Notes: generated by a model from the sequence alone, not told the origin. A stretch of DNA of 64,000 nt from Achromobacter kerstersii (GCF_902859595.1 NZ_CADIJQ010000001.1:62001-126000); one strand, 5' to 3'; counted from the stretch's first letter, positions 47,113 to 57,250 are shown. Program-made: numbers and translations.

Positions 47113-48112
47113 GGTCGGGGGCCTCGTGTGAATCGGTATCGTAGGTAAACATGTTCTGCACGCGCAGGGCGTACTGGCCGTTGAAGACGCCGTAACCGCA
47201 TTCCATCAGCGGTACGCCATCAACGTTGGCAATGATTGTGTCGGGGACGTCCACGGGAAGGACGTCGCCCACCTTCAGGCTCATGAGCTCGCGGATCGAC
47301 GACGGGATGCGCGCAAATTCCGCGACCACGTCGATATCGGCGCTGCGCACCTGGCGCGACAGCTGCTGCGACCAGCGCTGGTCCACTTCTTCCATCGTGG
47401 TTTCTTGCAACGGCCGCGTCAGCAGATCGCGCACCGGCTCGATCATGGAGTAGGGCAGGCAGATGTTCAGGTCGCCGCCGGTCGCGCCGAATTCGATGTG
47501 GAACGAGGTGACGACCACCACTTCATTGTTGCCGGTGATGCTGGCGAACTTGGTGTGCATCTCCGAGCGCACATACTCGAATTCGATCGGATAGACGGGG
47601 TCCCAGGACTTGCCGTAGCTTTCCAGGGTCAGGTTGAGCAGGCGCCGGATGATGCGCTGTTCGGTCGTGGTGAAGTCCCGGCCTTCGACGCGCGTGTGGT
47701 AGCGGCCATCGCCGCCGAACAGGCTGTCGATGACCAGGAACACCAGGTTCGGGTCATACGTGAAGAGCGCCGTGCCGCGCAGGGGCTTCATCTGAATCAT
47801 GTTCAGATTGCTCGGCACCGGCAGGTTGCGTTCGAAGTCCGCGTACTTCTGGATCTTGATCGAGCCGACCGTGATGTCTGCGCTGCGGCGCATGAAGTTC
47901 AACAGCACGTTGCGCATGTGGCGCGCAAAACGCTCGTTGATCAGCTCCAGCGTCTGCATGCGGCGGCGCACGACGCGCTCGGGCGAGCTCAGGTCATAGG
48001 CGCGCGCGCCATCCGTGGAGCTTGCCGCTTCTGACTTGCTATCGCTCTCGCCGGTGACGCCAGCCAGCAGCGCATCGACTTCGTCCTGCGAAAGAAATGC
48101 CTCGTAGGCCAT
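47105..48112 (-). CDS. fliM: Motor switch protein FliM
   Basis: C-ring protein that binds CheY-P through its N terminus. The 335 residues begin with FLSQDEVDALLAGVTGE, the CheY-binding segment, followed by the CheC-like middle domain and a C-terminal SpoA domain (LPVDVPDTIIANVDGVPLME). It lies 2 bp after fliL and overlaps fliN. Confidence 0.97.
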   Translation of the reverse strand: MAYEAFLSQDEVDALLAGVTGESDSKSEAASSTDGARAYDLSSPERVVRRRMQTLELINERFARHMRNVLLNFMRRSADITVGSIKIQKYADFERNLPVPSNLNMIQMKPLRGTALFTYDPNLVFLVIDSLFGGDGRYHTRVEGRDFTTTEQRIIRRLLNLTLESYGKSWDPVYPIEFEYVRSEMHTKFASITGNNEVVVVTSFHIEFGATGGDLNICLPYSMIEPVRDLLTRPLQETTMEEVDQRWSQQLSRQVRSADIDVVAEFARIPSSIRELMSLKVGDVLPVDVPDTIIANVDGVPLMECGYGVFNGQYALRVQNMFTYDTDSHEAPDHD

Positions 48113-48114
48113 CT

Positions 48115-48741
48115 TTATTGCACCACGAACGCCGTGAACAGTACGTCGGTGACATACTGGCCGTCCGGCAGGGGCGAGAACGGGCGGTTGACTGCCTGCT
48201 TGATCGCGTTGGCCATGTCGGTCTTGCCTTGCTGGGTCTGCACGCCGGTGGGCGATTGCGACGACAGCACCATCAGGATGCGGCTACGCACTTCAGGCAT
48301 GTACTTTTCCAGACGCGTGCGCGTTTGCTCATCGCTGACGCGCAGCGTCAGGCCGACGTGCATGATGCGTTCGGTGTCAGCGTTTTGCAGCGTGACGGTG
48401 AAGGCTTCGATCGGCACGAAAATCGGTGCGGGCACGGCGATAGGGCCGGCAGGCGGGGCGACGAAGGTCGTCGGCGTGGCTTGCGGACCTGCGCCGGCCT
48501 GGCCGGCTTGACCTGCTTGGCCGGGCTGGCCAGGCTGGCCGCCAGGAACCTGGCCCACGCCCAATTGCACTGCGGCGCCGGCGGGCGGCTGCTGCATGCG
48601 CTGGGTGATGAACCACGTGCCGCCCGCGCTAGCGGCGGCGACGATGAGCAGGACCAGAAGGGCCAGCAGCATGCGAACAATGCCGATGCCACCGGATTTC
48701 TTAGCGCCTGTCGGCGCGGTTATGGTTTTGGAAGTCGCCAT
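48115..48741 (-). CDS. fliL: Basal body-associated protein FliL
   Basis: Single-pass membrane protein that rings the stator and supports motor torque. The 208 residues have a basic cytoplasmic start, a membrane helix (IVRMLLALLVLLIVAAASAG), a Gly/Gln/Pro-rich periplasmic spacer unusual in being a near-repeat of GQPGQ/GQAGQ units, and the FliL domain ending FSPLPDGQYVTDVLFTAFVV. It starts the fliLMNOPQR unit after a terminator-like hairpin. Confidence 0.94.
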   Translation of the reverse strand: MATSKTITAPTGAKKSGGIGIVRMLLALLVLLIVAAASAGGTWFITQRMQQPPAGAAVQLGVGQVPGGQPGQPGQAGQAGQAGAGPQATPTTFVAPPAGPIAVPAPIFVPIEAFTVTLQNADTERIMHVGLTLRVSDEQTRTRLEKYMPEVRSRILMVLSSQSPTGVQTQQGKTDMANAIKQAVNRPFSPLPDGQYVTDVLFTAFVVQ

Positions 48742-48805
48742 CTCGGTTTCGATGCGTATTGGGCCGCTGGTGAAAACGGATTCTTAGTGGATGAAAGCAT
48801 TCTGC

Positions 48806-48834
48806 CCGAAAAGACGCCTCGGCTTGGAGGCGAA
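48806..48834 (-). terminator. Rho-independent terminator after fliK
   Basis: On the minus strand CGCCTC / GAGGCG with a six-base loop is followed by TCTTTT. It lies 80 bp past the fliK stop and upstream of fliL, dividing fliFGHIJK from fliLMNOPQR. Confidence 0.6.
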
Positions 48835-48911
48835 AAACAGGGCGAAAGCCGCGTATCTCAAGCTATTGCTGCACCGCCCGCGTCCATTGCTGGGCGCGGG
48901 CCGCTCGTTTA

Positions 48912-50294
48912 TTACGCGAAGGTGTCTACCAGGGCGTTGGCATTGCGCGACGCGGTCACGACAGGCGCTGCGTTGTCGGCTGCGCCATCGGCAACCACCG
49001 ATGCGCCGCCGGACTGGCGCTGCGAGCCGCCGTTGCCGTTCTGTTGTGCGAATTCCTGCTGCGCGGTTTGTTCACCGACGCTGGTCTGACCCAGCGAGAT
49101 GCCGGCTTGCGCCAACGCCTGTTGCAGCTGCGGAATTGCGGTTTCAATGGCCTGACGCACCGACGCGTGGGCCGACACGAACGAGGCGCTGGCCACGCCG
49201 TCGGCCAGATTCAGGCTGACGCGCAGCGGACCCAGATCCGGCGGGTCAAGGCGCAGCTCGGCGGTCTGCATGCCTTGGCGTGCGTTGGTGCTCATCATCA
49301 CCACTTGCTGGCCAAGTTCCGTGCCCCAATGCGTACCGCCAACCGGGGTGGCGATCTGCATCACGACGGGCACCGCAGGCGCGGCGATGGCGGCCTGGTT
49401 CGCAACCGGGGCGGCCTGACGCTGGGTGGCGGCGGCAAGCGCTTGCGCCAATTGGTCTTGCGCGGATGCGCCATGCTGCGGGGCCTGGAATTGCTGGGCC
49501 GTGCTGTTCAGCGCGGCGGTCAGTTCTTCTTCGGTATGCGCGGGCAACGTGGTGGTGTGCTTGGCGTCAGCATCGGCCGTGGTTGCGCGCGGGACTCGCG
49601 GCAGTGCGATCTCGGGCGCGAGGCGCGGCGTGTCGGCCTTGGCGGCCGGCTTGGCGGCGGCAGGCGCGACCTCGGCGACGGCAGTAGCGGCCACGGCGGC
49701 CACGGCGCTGCCCGGCTTGACGGCTTCGGTCAGCACGGGCTGAGCGGCTTGCGCGTTGCGCGCGGCAATCGCGGCGGCGGATTCGGCCTGCAAGGCCGTC
49801 GCGGCGACCGGGGTCTGTGCTGTGGCGGGGCTATCGGCAGCCGTGAGCGCTGCGGTCAGCACGGCAGCGCCGCTGCTCATGGCGGTGGCGGCAGCCTGCG
49901 CGTTGCCACGGGCAAGCTGCACCTGTTCGGCGGCTTGCGCGGCGATGTCCAGCGCTTGTTGCGGCAGCACGGGCGCAGCCGGTTGTTGCGCGGCAACGGC
50001 CAGCGCGCCGGCTTCGGCAGCGGTCGCCGTCGTGACAGCGTCGTTGATTGCACCGGCGGCAGCGCCTTCAGCCTTGCTGGCGGCGTCGCTGGCGGTGTTC
50101 GTGTTTTTGCCGGGCGTCTTGGCGCCATTGTTCGCCGGGCGCGAATCGGCCGACGGCTTCGGACGCTGCTGAGCCAGCACGTCGGAGAAGCTGGGGCCTT
50201 TCTTGTTCGCGGGCGTCTTGTTGGCGCCCAACGCATCAGCGATGGACGTCGGCGCGACCGGAGCGATCGTCGGCAAGGGCAGGGGAGCGGTCAT
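48912..50294 (-). CDS. fliK: Hook-length control protein FliK
   Basis: Exported molecular ruler that triggers the FlhB specificity switch. The 460 residues are mostly an Ala/Pro/Gln-rich, probably extended region. The conserved C-terminal Flg_hook domain spans about 330-425 (LGQQVVMMSTNARQGMQTAE, LRLDPPDLGPLRVSLNLADG, IETAIPQLQQALAQAGISLG), followed by a Gln/Asn/Gly-rich tail. AGGAAG precedes the start. It lies downstream of fliJ, the standard place. A second FliK-like gene is at 57616. Confidence 0.95.
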   Translation of the reverse strand: MTAPLPLPTIAPVAPTSIADALGANKTPANKKGPSFSDVLAQQRPKPSADSRPANNGAKTPGKNTNTASDAASKAEGAAAGAINDAVTTATAAEAGALAVAAQQPAAPVLPQQALDIAAQAAEQVQLARGNAQAAATAMSSGAAVLTAALTAADSPATAQTPVAATALQAESAAAIAARNAQAAQPVLTEAVKPGSAVAAVAATAVAEVAPAAAKPAAKADTPRLAPEIALPRVPRATTADADAKHTTTLPAHTEEELTAALNSTAQQFQAPQHGASAQDQLAQALAAATQRQAAPVANQAAIAAPAVPVVMQIATPVGGTHWGTELGQQVVMMSTNARQGMQTAELRLDPPDLGPLRVSLNLADGVASASFVSAHASVRQAIETAIPQLQQALAQAGISLGQTSVGEQTAQQEFAQQNGNGGSQRQSGGASVVADGAADNAAPVVTASRNANALVDTFA

Positions 50295-50318
50295 CTTGGG
50301 CTTCCTGTTAGGTATTGC

Positions 50319-50768
50319 TTAATGCATGCCGGCTTGGCGCTGGACCAGGCGGGCGGAGTATTCGTCGTTGGCGCGTTGTTCGCGGCGGGATTCCACCACG
50401 GCTTGGGCGCGCATTTCGCGCTGCGCCAAGGCGTCGTAGGAACTGAGCTTGCGCTTTTCCTGCTGCCAGTATTGGCGGCCCTTGGCCAGGTTTTCATCCG
50501 CCTGGCGCAGCACGCCTTGCTGTTGGCCGATGGCGTCGTCCAGGGTGCCAATGAAGCGCTGATAGTTATGGCAGTCGCTGGCCGACATTCCCGTCGTCAT
50601 CGCCTGCTGCAAGCGCTCCAGATAGTCCTGGCGGTAATCGTTCAGCATGCCGAGCTGACGTTCGGCATTGGTGCGTTCGGCGCTGAGCCGGCCCAAGAGA
50701 CGCGCGGCTTCATCCGTGCTCTCCTTGGCCAGGTTGATCAACATGTCCAAGGGCAATTGGCTAGGCAT
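50319..50768 (-). CDS. fliJ: Flagellar export chaperone FliJ
   Basis: Coiled-coil protein in the central stalk of the FliHIJ ATPase complex. The 149 residues are almost all helical, with many Glu, Gln and Arg ([29 protein letters not shown] at the end). It overlaps the end of fliI by 8 bp, which with length and context identifies it. Confidence 0.93.
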   Translation of the reverse strand: MPSQLPLDMLINLAKESTDEAARLLGRLSAERTNAERQLGMLNDYRQDYLERLQQAMTTGMSASDCHNYQRFIGTLDDAIGQQQGVLRQADENLAKGRQYWQQEKRKLSSYDALAQREMRAQAVVESRREQRANDEYSARLVQRQAGMH

Positions 50769-52302
50769 AGGTGTCCCTTAACTCAAAACTGGCGCGCAAC
50801 TGGTTGACGGCGTCTTCATAGCCGATGTTCTCGCCAACGTCTTGCTGCAAGAAGGCTTCAAGACGGGGATAACGGGCAATGGCTTCGTCCAACTGTGGAT
50901 CGTTGCCGGCGGCGTAGGCGCCCACGGCGATCAAGTCGCGGTTGCGCTGGTAGCGCGACAGGTTTTGTTTGAAGCGGCGCACGATGGCGAATTGCTGCGT
51001 CGTGATCAGCGAGGTCATGGCGCGTGAGATCGACGCTTCGATATCGATGGCGGGGTAGTGACCGGCTTCGGCCAGATGGCGCGACAGCACCACGTGGCCG
51101 TCCAGAATCGCGCGCGCCGAATCGGCGATCGGATCTTGCTGGTCATCGCCTTCGGCCAGCACGGTATAGAACGCGGTAATGGAACCGGCCTTGCCCGAAG
51201 GGCCAGGCGCGCCCATCCCGGCGCGTTCAACCAGCATCGGCAGCTTGGCGAACACCGACGGCGGATAGCCTTTGGTGGCCGGCGGCTCGCCGATAGCCAG
51301 CGCGATTTCCCGTTGCGCCATGGCGTAGCGGGTCAGCGAATCCATGATCAGCAACACGTCCAGACCCTGGTCGCGGAAATGTTCGGCCAGGCGTGTGGCG
51401 TAGGCCGCGCCTTGCAGGCGCAACAGCGCCGAGACGTCGGCAGGTGCGGCCACCACAACCGAGCGCGCCAGGCCTTCGGGGCCCAGGTTGTGCTCGATGA
51501 ATTCTTTCACTTCGCGGCCGCGTTCGCCGATCAGGCCCACGACGATGACGTCGGCCTTGGTGTAGCGGGCCATCATGCCCAGCAGCACGGATTTACCCAC
51601 GCCGGAGCCGGCAAACAGACCCATACGCTGGCCGCGGCCAACGGTCAGCAAGCCGTTGATGGCGCGCACGCCCGTGTCCAGCACGGTGTCAATCGGGGCG
51701 CGCGACAGTGGGTTGATCGGCTGGGCGGACAGCGGCGCCAGTTCGGCGCCGGTCAGCGGGCCCAAGCCGTCCAGCGGGCGGCCAGCGCCATCCAGCACGC
51801 GGCCCAACAGCGCATTGCCGACGGGCAAGTGGCGGCCCAGCTGCGGTTTGGCGTTGCCGTTCAATTCGGCCTTGCGCGGCAGCGGAATCGCGCGTTGCAC
51901 GGGCGGTTCGCCAGGCACGACGCGCGCGCCGGGCGGCAGGCCGGAAATATCGGCCTGCGGCATCAAATACAGGGTGTGGCCGTCAAAGCCCACGACTTCG
52001 GCGTCGGCCCAGTGGTCATGGCCGCGCGCGATTTCGATGCGGGCGGCGGCGCCCACGGGCAGGCGCAGGCCGGTGGCGTGCAGCACCAGGCCGGTGGCGC
52101 GCGTGATCTTGCCGCTGACGAGCCACGGGTCGGTGGAGGCGGCGCGGATCGAGCCGATCTCCAGCTGGGTTTTCCAGCGATCCAGCACGGGCACGGTGGT
52201 GGCGGCCGGTGCAAGGGCGGCGGGCGCCGGCGCGGATGCCGGTGCGGACGCCGCGGGCACAGCCGTCTGGCCGGGCTGAGCCGGAGCCGGATTGCTGTTC
52301 AC
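50761..52302 (-). CDS. fliI: Flagellum-specific ATPase FliI
   Basis: Hexameric export ATPase related to F1-ATPase beta. The 513 residues show Walker [21 protein letters not shown] at about 231-245, [20 protein letters not shown]-like sequence, and Walker [21 protein letters not shown] at about 318-335. The first 40 residues form an Ala/Pro-rich leader. GTG 52302 overlaps the fliH stop as GTGA and has GGGAGGA six bases upstream, so it is preferred to the frame opening at 52407. Confidence 0.96.
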   Translation of the reverse strand: MNSNPAPAQPGQTAVPAASAPASAPAPAALAPAATTVPVLDRWKTQLEIGSIRAASTDPWLVSGKITRATGLVLHATGLRLPVGAAARIEIARGHDHWADAEVVGFDGHTLYLMPQADISGLPPGARVVPGEPPVQRAIPLPRKAELNGNAKPQLGRHLPVGNALLGRVLDGAGRPLDGLGPLTGAELAPLSAQPINPLSRAPIDTVLDTGVRAINGLLTVGRGQRMGLFAGSGVGKSVLLGMMARYTKADVIVVGLIGERGREVKEFIEHNLGPEGLARSVVVAAPADVSALLRLQGAAYATRLAEHFRDQGLDVLLIMDSLTRYAMAQREIALAIGEPPATKGYPPSVFAKLPMLVERAGMGAPGPSGKAGSITAFYTVLAEGDDQQDPIADSARAILDGHVVLSRHLAEAGHYPAIDIEASISRAMTSLITTQQFAIVRRFKQNLSRYQRNRDLIAVGAYAAGNDPQLDEAIARYPRLEAFLQQDVGENIGYEDAVNQLRASFELRDTYA

Positions 52303-53042
52303 GCCGGGTCCTCCCACGACACGTTGCGGCCCAACGACGCCGCGACGCGGCGCCACCGGGTTTGCAGCGTGGCGTCGATATCGCCGAACGGCGTCTCGGC
52401 GCGGCAACCGCCGCGTGCAATGGACTCATCGGCCAGCACGCGCCAATGGCCTTCTTTCAATTCGTCGGCCAGGTGCAGGCGGATCAGCTCGATGTCTTCG
52501 GGGTTGGCCCACAAGCGCATCTGGCCGCCCGCGGACGGGTTGATGTGCAGCACGTCGCGCACGGCGGCGGCCACCGTCTCGGGTTGTTCCGACAGGGTGG
52601 TGCGCACGACCTGCTGCGCAATGTCCAGCGCCAGCGTCAGCAGGCTTTGGCCCATTTTTTCTTCCAACGAGCCCAGCGATGTGGCGCAGGCTTGAACCAG
52701 CGCATGCAACCGCTGCGCTTCTGCCGCGCCTTGTTCGCGCGCCTGGGCCAGGCCCTCGGCGTAACCGGCTTCGCGGCCCGCGGCAAAACCCGCTTCGTGG
52801 CCGGTCTGCTGCCCGGCTTCGGCGCCGGCCGCATGGCCTTGCGCGTAGCCTTCCTCGCGCCCTTCGGCCATGGCCTGGGCGCGCAGTTGCGCCATCACCA
52901 CAGCCGGGTCCGGGCCCGGATCGGGTTCCGGTTCGGGCTCGACTTCGACGGTCGCCGGCTCGTTGAACGACAGCATCTGCCAGCGCCGCCAGGCGGCGCT
53001 GCGCGAGATGAGCGTCGTCGCGCCGTTGTCCGCTTCAGACAT
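52299..53042 (-). CDS. fliH: Flagellar export ATPase regulator FliH
   Basis: Negative regulator and stator of FliI. The 247 residues include the glycine-repeat helix typical of FliH ([40 protein letters not shown]) followed by the C-terminal FliI-binding domain ([20 protein letters not shown]-like; [20 protein letters not shown]). ATG 53042 overlaps the fliG stop by 8 bp and is preferred to a frame from 53393 whose leader is out-of-frame fliG. Confidence 0.95.
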   Translation of the reverse strand: MSEADNGATTLISRSAAWRRWQMLSFNEPATVEVEPEPEPDPGPDPAVVMAQLRAQAMAEGREEGYAQGHAAGAEAGQQTGHEAGFAAGREAGYAEGLAQAREQGAAEAQRLHALVQACATSLGSLEEKMGQSLLTLALDIAQQVVRTTLSEQPETVAAAVRDVLHINPSAGGQMRLWANPEDIELIRLHLADELKEGHWRVLADESIARGGCRAETPFGDIDATLQTRWRRVAASLGRNVSWEDPA

Positions 53043-54045
53043 ACGCGTCGTCTCCGGAGTTGCCCAGCACGATCTGGCCGCTTTCGGCCAGGCGGCGGGC
53101 GATCTGCAGAATCTTCTTCTGTTCGGCTTCGACCTTCGACATGCGGATCGGGCCTTGCGCTTCCAGGTCCTCGCGCAGCATTTCGGCGGCGCGGCTGGAC
53201 ATGTTGCGCAGGAACTTCGCACGCAGCTCTTCCTGGGCGCCCTTGAGCGCAACCATGAGCGTGTCGTTGTCGATTTCCTTGAGGATGAGCTGGATGGCGC
53301 GGTCTTCGACGTCGAGCAGGTTGTCGAACACGAACATCTCGTCGATGATCTTCTGCGCCAGGTCGTTGTCGCGTTCGCGCAGGCTGGCCACAACGGTTTC
53401 CTCGTCCGAGGAATTCATCATGTTCAGGATCTCGGCCGCGGTACGCACGCCGCCCATCTTGCTGCGCTTGGCGCCCTGGCCAGCCAGCACGGAATTCAAC
53501 ACTTCGGTCAGTTCGGACAAGGCTGCCGGCTGCACGCCGCCGAAGGTGGCGATACGCAGCATGACGTCGTTGCGCAGGCGGTCGGTCAGCAGCGCCAGCA
53601 CGCCGGCCGCGCGGTCGCGCTCCAGGTGCACCAGGATCGTTGCGATGATCTGCGGGTGTTCGTCGCCGATGAGTTCGGCCACGGTGTTGGGGTCCAGCCA
53701 GTTCAGCGCATCGATGCCGCTGCCGCTGTCGCCGGCTTCCAGAATGTCTTCGATCAGGCCGGCCGCGCGGTCGCTGCCCAGCGCCTTGGTCAGCACGCTG
53801 CGGATGTAGTCGTCCGAACCCAGCGTGACGGCCATGAACTGGTCGGCTTCCTGGCGGAATTCTTCCAGCACCACGGCCACGTCGTTGCGGGTGACCTGCT
53901 TCAAGCTGGCCATGGCCCCGCCGACCTGCTGCACTTCACGGGCGCTGAGGTATTTGAAGACCTCGGCCGCGGCGTCTTCGCCCAGCGACATCATCAGGAC
54001 GGCGCTGCGCGTCATGCCGTCCATCGGAGTGGAATCATTTGTCAT
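53035..54045 (-). CDS. fliG: Motor switch protein FliG
   Basis: C-ring protein that couples stator to rotor. The 336 residues contain the N-terminal FliF-binding domain ([20 protein letters not shown]), the middle EHPQ motif ([20 protein letters not shown]) and the charged C-terminal torque helix region ([20 protein letters not shown]). It overlaps fliF by 11 bp and fliH by 8 bp. Confidence 0.97.
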   Translation of the reverse strand: MTNDSTPMDGMTRSAVLMMSLGEDAAAEVFKYLSAREVQQVGGAMASLKQVTRNDVAVVLEEFRQEADQFMAVTLGSDDYIRSVLTKALGSDRAAGLIEDILEAGDSGSGIDALNWLDPNTVAELIGDEHPQIIATILVHLERDRAAGVLALLTDRLRNDVMLRIATFGGVQPAALSELTEVLNSVLAGQGAKRSKMGGVRTAAEILNMMNSSDEETVVASLRERDNDLAQKIIDEMFVFDNLLDVEDRAIQLILKEIDNDTLMVALKGAQEELRAKFLRNMSSRAAEMLREDLEAQGPIRMSKVEAEQKKILQIARRLAESGQIVLGNSGDDAYV

Positions 54046-55714
54046 CTTTGCTCATCCAGGTGCGCAGAACCATCGCGACGGCGCGCGGATCTTTATTAGC
54101 CATCGTGCGGGCACGTTCCAGGTTGTCTTCGTAGCGGTTCGTTTCCTTGGCGCGGGCGGCGTCTTGTGCTTCACGGGCAGCTTCAACGCGCTCGGCTTCA
54201 GCCACTTCCGGATCAACCACCGGGTACAGGTATTCGGTGACCGAACGGCGGACCTTGCGGTACAGCCACAGCGCAATCACCAGACCCACCAGCCAAGCCA
54301 GAATCGTCTTGAACAGGGCGATCATTTCCGGATCACGCCACATCGGCACCGGCGGCGGGCCATCGTTGAACTGGCTGTTGACCAGGTTCAGCGAGTCGCC
54401 ACGCGTTTCCGAATAGCCCATGGCTTCGCGCACCAGATTGGTCAGCTTGCTCAGTTCTTCGGGCGGCAGGGCTTGCGGCTCGCCGTCCTTGTCGCGGATG
54501 TAATTCACCACCACGGCCACCGACAGGCGCTTCAGGTTGCCCACCGGCTGCTTGATGTGGCTGATCGTGCGGTCCACTTCGTAGTTCGTCGTGGCGTCGC
54601 GGCGTTCGTTCAGGCTGCCACCGGCGTTTTGGGTGCCGGTCTGCTGCTGTTGTTGCTGTTGCTGCTGGGCATTGGCCGGCTGCTGCGGCTGGCCCGGGCG
54701 GGGCGGCTGCTGCGCGGGCGGGTTGGCCAGCGGCGCTTGCGCATTCGGAGGCGCCTGGTTCGACAGCGCGCCCGGCACGCCTTGAGCGGGGTTGATGCCG
54801 CGCTGGGTGGAGTCGCTGGTTTGCTGGCTGCGCACCGCGGACTGGCCAGGTTCCTGGTTCGGACGATAGACCTCGGACGTTTCTTCGCGGCGGGCGAAGT
54901 CCATGTCGGCGCTGGCTTGGGCGTGGACGTTGCCCGGGCCAACCAGCGGATTCAAGATCGTCAGGATGCGTTCAACGGTGCGCTGTTCCATCTCGCGCAC
55001 GTAGCGCATCTGGTCAGCATCCATGCCGCGGCCTTCGCCAGCCGGCGCCGACAGCAGGCGGCCGTTCTGGTCAACGATCGACACGCTTTCGGCGGTCAGT
55101 TCGGGCACGCTGGAGGCCACCAGCCAGGAAATCGCAGACACCTGGGAGTCGCTCAGGCTGCGGCCGGGGTACACGTTCAGCAGCACCGACGCGGTGGGCG
55201 CCTGGCGTTCACGCACGAACAGCGACTGGCGCGGCATGGCCAGGTGGACGCGGGCGTGTTGCACCGTGTGCATGGCTTCGATCGAACGCGCCAGCTCGCC
55301 TTCCAGGCCGCGCTGATAGTTGATCTGTTCCGCGAACTGGCTGGCGCCAAAGCGGGCGTTGTCCATCAGCTCGAAGCCGACCGAACCGCCGCGCGGCAAC
55401 CCTTGCGAAGCCAGTTGCAGCCGGGCGTCATAGACGCGGTCGGCCGGAACGAGCAGCGCGGTGCCGGTTTCGTTGTAGCGGTAGGGGACGTTCATTGTGC
55501 CCAGGGCCGTCACGATGGCGCCGCCATCGCGGTCGTCCAGGTTCGAGAACAGCACCTTGTACTTGGGTTCGCTGCTCCACATTACCGCCGCGGCGATCAG
55601 CGCAACGATGGCAGCGGCCGCGCCCAGCAAAATGGGCTTGGGCAGTGCGCGAACCTTTTCCAGCACGGGGAACTTCGCGAGCAGCGACGAGCTCAGAGTG
55701 GCTTGCTGATTCAT
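54035..55714 (-). CDS. fliF: MS-ring protein FliF
   Basis: Builds the MS ring, the platform for rod and C-ring assembly. The 559 residues have a first membrane helix at about 28-47, ring-building motifs ([40 protein letters not shown]), a second membrane helix at about 448-470, and a C-terminal FliG-binding tail ([17 protein letters not shown]). The periplasmic loop carries a Pro/Gln-rich insert with nine consecutive glutamines. It is the first gene of fliFGHIJK and divergent from fliE. Confidence 0.97.
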   Translation of the reverse strand: MNQQATLSSSLLAKFPVLEKVRALPKPILLGAAAAIVALIAAAVMWSSEPKYKVLFSNLDDRDGGAIVTALGTMNVPYRYNETGTALLVPADRVYDARLQLASQGLPRGGSVGFELMDNARFGASQFAEQINYQRGLEGELARSIEAMHTVQHARVHLAMPRQSLFVRERQAPTASVLLNVYPGRSLSDSQVSAISWLVASSVPELTAESVSIVDQNGRLLSAPAGEGRGMDADQMRYVREMEQRTVERILTILNPLVGPGNVHAQASADMDFARREETSEVYRPNQEPGQSAVRSQQTSDSTQRGINPAQGVPGALSNQAPPNAQAPLANPPAQQPPRPGQPQQPANAQQQQQQQQQTGTQNAGGSLNERRDATTNYEVDRTISHIKQPVGNLKRLSVAVVVNYIRDKDGEPQALPPEELSKLTNLVREAMGYSETRGDSLNLVNSQFNDGPPPVPMWRDPEMIALFKTILAWLVGLVIALWLYRKVRRSVTEYLYPVVDPEVAEAERVEAAREAQDAARAKETNRYEDNLERARTMANKDPRAVAMVLRTWMSKDDK

Positions 55715-55855
55715 CGACGGCTCCCGCTGGCTACGCGGAGCAGGGAAAATGACTTCATGTCTTGGTGGGGCAGATTACACATGCAACGTGCTTCTGGTCT
55801 GGGGAGAGCCTGGATTATTGCCGTTGGTACGACAATCCCAATCGATGAAAACAGC

Positions 55856-55883
55856 GGGTTTTTGGCGTTACTTATCTTCTATG
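55856..55883 (+). repeat. Direct repeat 1 of the fliE-fliF region (FlhDC-box-like)
   Basis: GGGTTTTTGGCG-N4-TTATC-N2-CTATG, 23 of 28 positions shared with repeat 2, whose start is 94 bp away. AAACAGCG (55849-55856), 9 bp, then CGTTACTT (55866-55873) match the enteric FlhDC half-boxes AAATARCG and CGYTATTT at seven of eight positions each. Confidence 0.6.
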
Positions 55884-55949
55884 TCGACACCAAAGCGGGC
55901 TTGGCCGCCATGCTGTTCTGCAGGGGCGGCGGCATTCGTGGAAATGTCG

Positions 55950-55977
55950 GGGTTTTTGGCGGTTTTTATCGGCTATG
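55950..55977 (+). repeat. Direct repeat 2 of the fliE-fliF region (FlhDC-box-like)
   Basis: Second copy of GGGTTTTTGGCG-N4-TTATC-N2-CTATG. AAATGTCG (55942-55949), 10 bp, then CGGTTTTT (55960-55967) fit the FlhDC half-box pair at six of eight positions each, with family spacing. Confidence 0.6.
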
Positions 55978-56044
55978 GACTTGCGCGAACGGCGTTACGC
56001 TTTGCGCAACATTGGCGTCATGCCCCACCAGCAAGGAATCAGTA

Positions 56045-56377
56045 ATGGCTGTATCAGGCTTGTCCGGCATCGAAAGCATGCTCCAGCAGATGCGCACCGT
56101 CGTGAGCAAGGCGGAAACCGGCAATCTCGCCGCAGGGGAAATGGTCGGTCAGCCCGACGGTTTCGCCGCCGAGTTGCAGCGCTCGATCCGCCGCGTGACG
56201 TCGGCACAGAACGCGTCGTCGGCGCAGGCTCGCGCCTTTGAAATGGGCGCTCCCGACATTTCGTTGAACGATGTCATCATCGACATGCAGAAAGCCAGCC
56301 TTGGCTTTCAAACGGCGGTGCAGGTGCGCAACAAGCTGGTTGCGGCCTACAAGGAAATCTCGTCGATGGCCGTTTAA
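56045..56377 (+). CDS. fliE: Rod-MS-ring adaptor FliE
   Basis: Connects the MS ring to the rod. The 110 residues are the normal length, with [19 protein letters not shown] near the start and the conserved C-terminal [38 protein letters not shown]. The same frame is open far upstream, but that part is antisense to fliF and fliG; ATG 56045 with AAGGA nine bases upstream is the start. It is monocistronic and ends at a terminator. Confidence 0.96.
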   Translation: MAVSGLSGIESMLQQMRTVVSKAETGNLAAGEMVGQPDGFAAELQRSIRRVTSAQNASSAQARAFEMGAPDISLNDVIIDMQKASLGFQTAVQVRNKLVAAYKEISSMAV

Positions 56378-56411
56378 GGCATCGATCCTGGTCCGCTACG
56401 CGGGCCATTGA

Positions 56412-56441
56412 AAAAGGGCCTTTCCAGTGGAAAGGCCCTTT
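56412..56441. terminator. Bidirectional terminator between fliE and ycgR
   Basis: AAAGGGCCTTTCC / GGAAAGGCCCTTT forms a stem with a very small loop, just past fliE and 6 bp beyond the stop of the converging ycgR. Confidence 0.85.
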
Positions 56442-56446
56442 GCACA

Positions 56447-57250
56447 TCAATCGCGCTGCGCGCCTTTTTCCAGGCGCCACACCACTTTCTGCAGCCAGTT
56501 TTCCTGGCGCGCATCCAGATTCAGAAACACGGCGCCCATGTGGCTCATCGGCGGTTCGCCGGTCAGCGATACGTGCTTGGGCGCCGGTTCGTCCGGGCTG
56601 TCAGGCTGGATCATCGGCTGGCCTGAAATCGGATAGACATTGCGCACTTCAAGGTTGGCGTTGAATTTGCCCAGGTCGCCGAAATCCAGCTGCACGTCTT
56701 CCATCACCGTGCCGCGTTCCGGCAGGGTGGGCACCGCAAGTTCCACGCGCAGGCCCACACCGTCGACGGAGATGTCGCGCACGGTGAAGCGGTAGGGCTT
56801 TTGCTTGGGGTCCGGCTGCCAGGATGCCTGGCACAGGCCGCCGCCGGTCGCCAGCGAGGCGCGGAACATCTTGCGGCGCTGGATGCGGGCCAGGCGGTCG
56901 GGGAAGGGCGACATGAGCGCCGCGCTGCCGTCATCGAAATGAATGACTTCCGGGCGCTGCACGCGAAAGCGGATCTGCACGCCGCCGTAGGCGGTGGCAT
57001 GGAAGTGGAACGTGGTGCCGCTTAGCAACCCCATGTTGTCCGACTGTTCGAAGTCGGCGCCGGCATAGTCGCGCGGGCGCCAGAAGAATTGGCGGGTCTG
57101 CTTGTCCGCACCCAGCACCAGCACGGCCATTTCGCGGTCGGCGGCGTCGCGTACGAGGATGTGACTGTCGGGGTGCGTCAGTTCAAACAGGGCTGAGCGC
57201 ATGTCTTCCGGCCGGGTCAGCAGGAATTCCGGGTCGCTGGCATCCAACAC
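56447..57250 (-). CDS. ycgR: Cyclic-di-GMP-responsive flagellar brake YcgR
   Basis: Binds cyclic-di-GMP and slows the motor. The 267 residues have an N-terminal YcgR domain (about 1-115) and a PilZ domain carrying both ligand motifs: RxxxR at residues 126-130 (RRKMFRA) and DxSxxG at 159-164 (DISVDGVG). The start is GTG 57250, with AAGGA eight bases upstream. It is the last gene of the fliD-S-T-fliK2 run, 24 bp after the FlhB-like gene. Confidence 0.93.
   Translation of the reverse strand: MLDASDPEFLLTRPEDMRSALFELTHPDSHILVRDAADREMAVLVLGADKQTRQFFWRPRDYAGADFEQSDNMGLLSGTTFHFHATAYGGVQIRFRVQRPEVIHFDDGSAALMSPFPDRLARIQRRKMFRASLATGGGLCQASWQPDPKQKPYRFTVRDISVDGVGLRVELAVPTLPERGTVMEDVQLDFGDLGKFNANLEVRNVYPISGQPMIQPDSPDEPAPKHVSLTGEPPMSHMGAVFLNLDARQENWLQKVVWRLEKGAQRD

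Larger units (their letters stand above)
55715..56044. promoter_or_regulatory. Divergent fliF / fliE control region
   Basis: No gene is supported in these 330 bp. Two imperfect 28-bp direct repeats lie here (55856-55883 and 55950-55977), each forming part of an FlhDC-box-like arrangement. A perfect sigma-28 -10 octamer GCCGATAA occurs on the minus strand (55966-55973), without a matching -35. AAGGA before fliE is a normal ribosome site. Confidence 0.55.

Noticed and set aside
55950-55977. Sigma-28 promoter for fliF from the GCCGATAA octamer
   Set aside because: The octamer is perfect, but the sequence 11 bp upstream (CCGTTCGC) does not resemble TAAAGTTT, and it is 250 bp from fliF. Early genes are not expected to use sigma-28.
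53825-56044. Upstream extension of the fliE frame to 850 codons
   Set aside because: The extension is antisense to fliF and fliG and has no domain. FliE of normal length begins at 56045 with a ribosome site.
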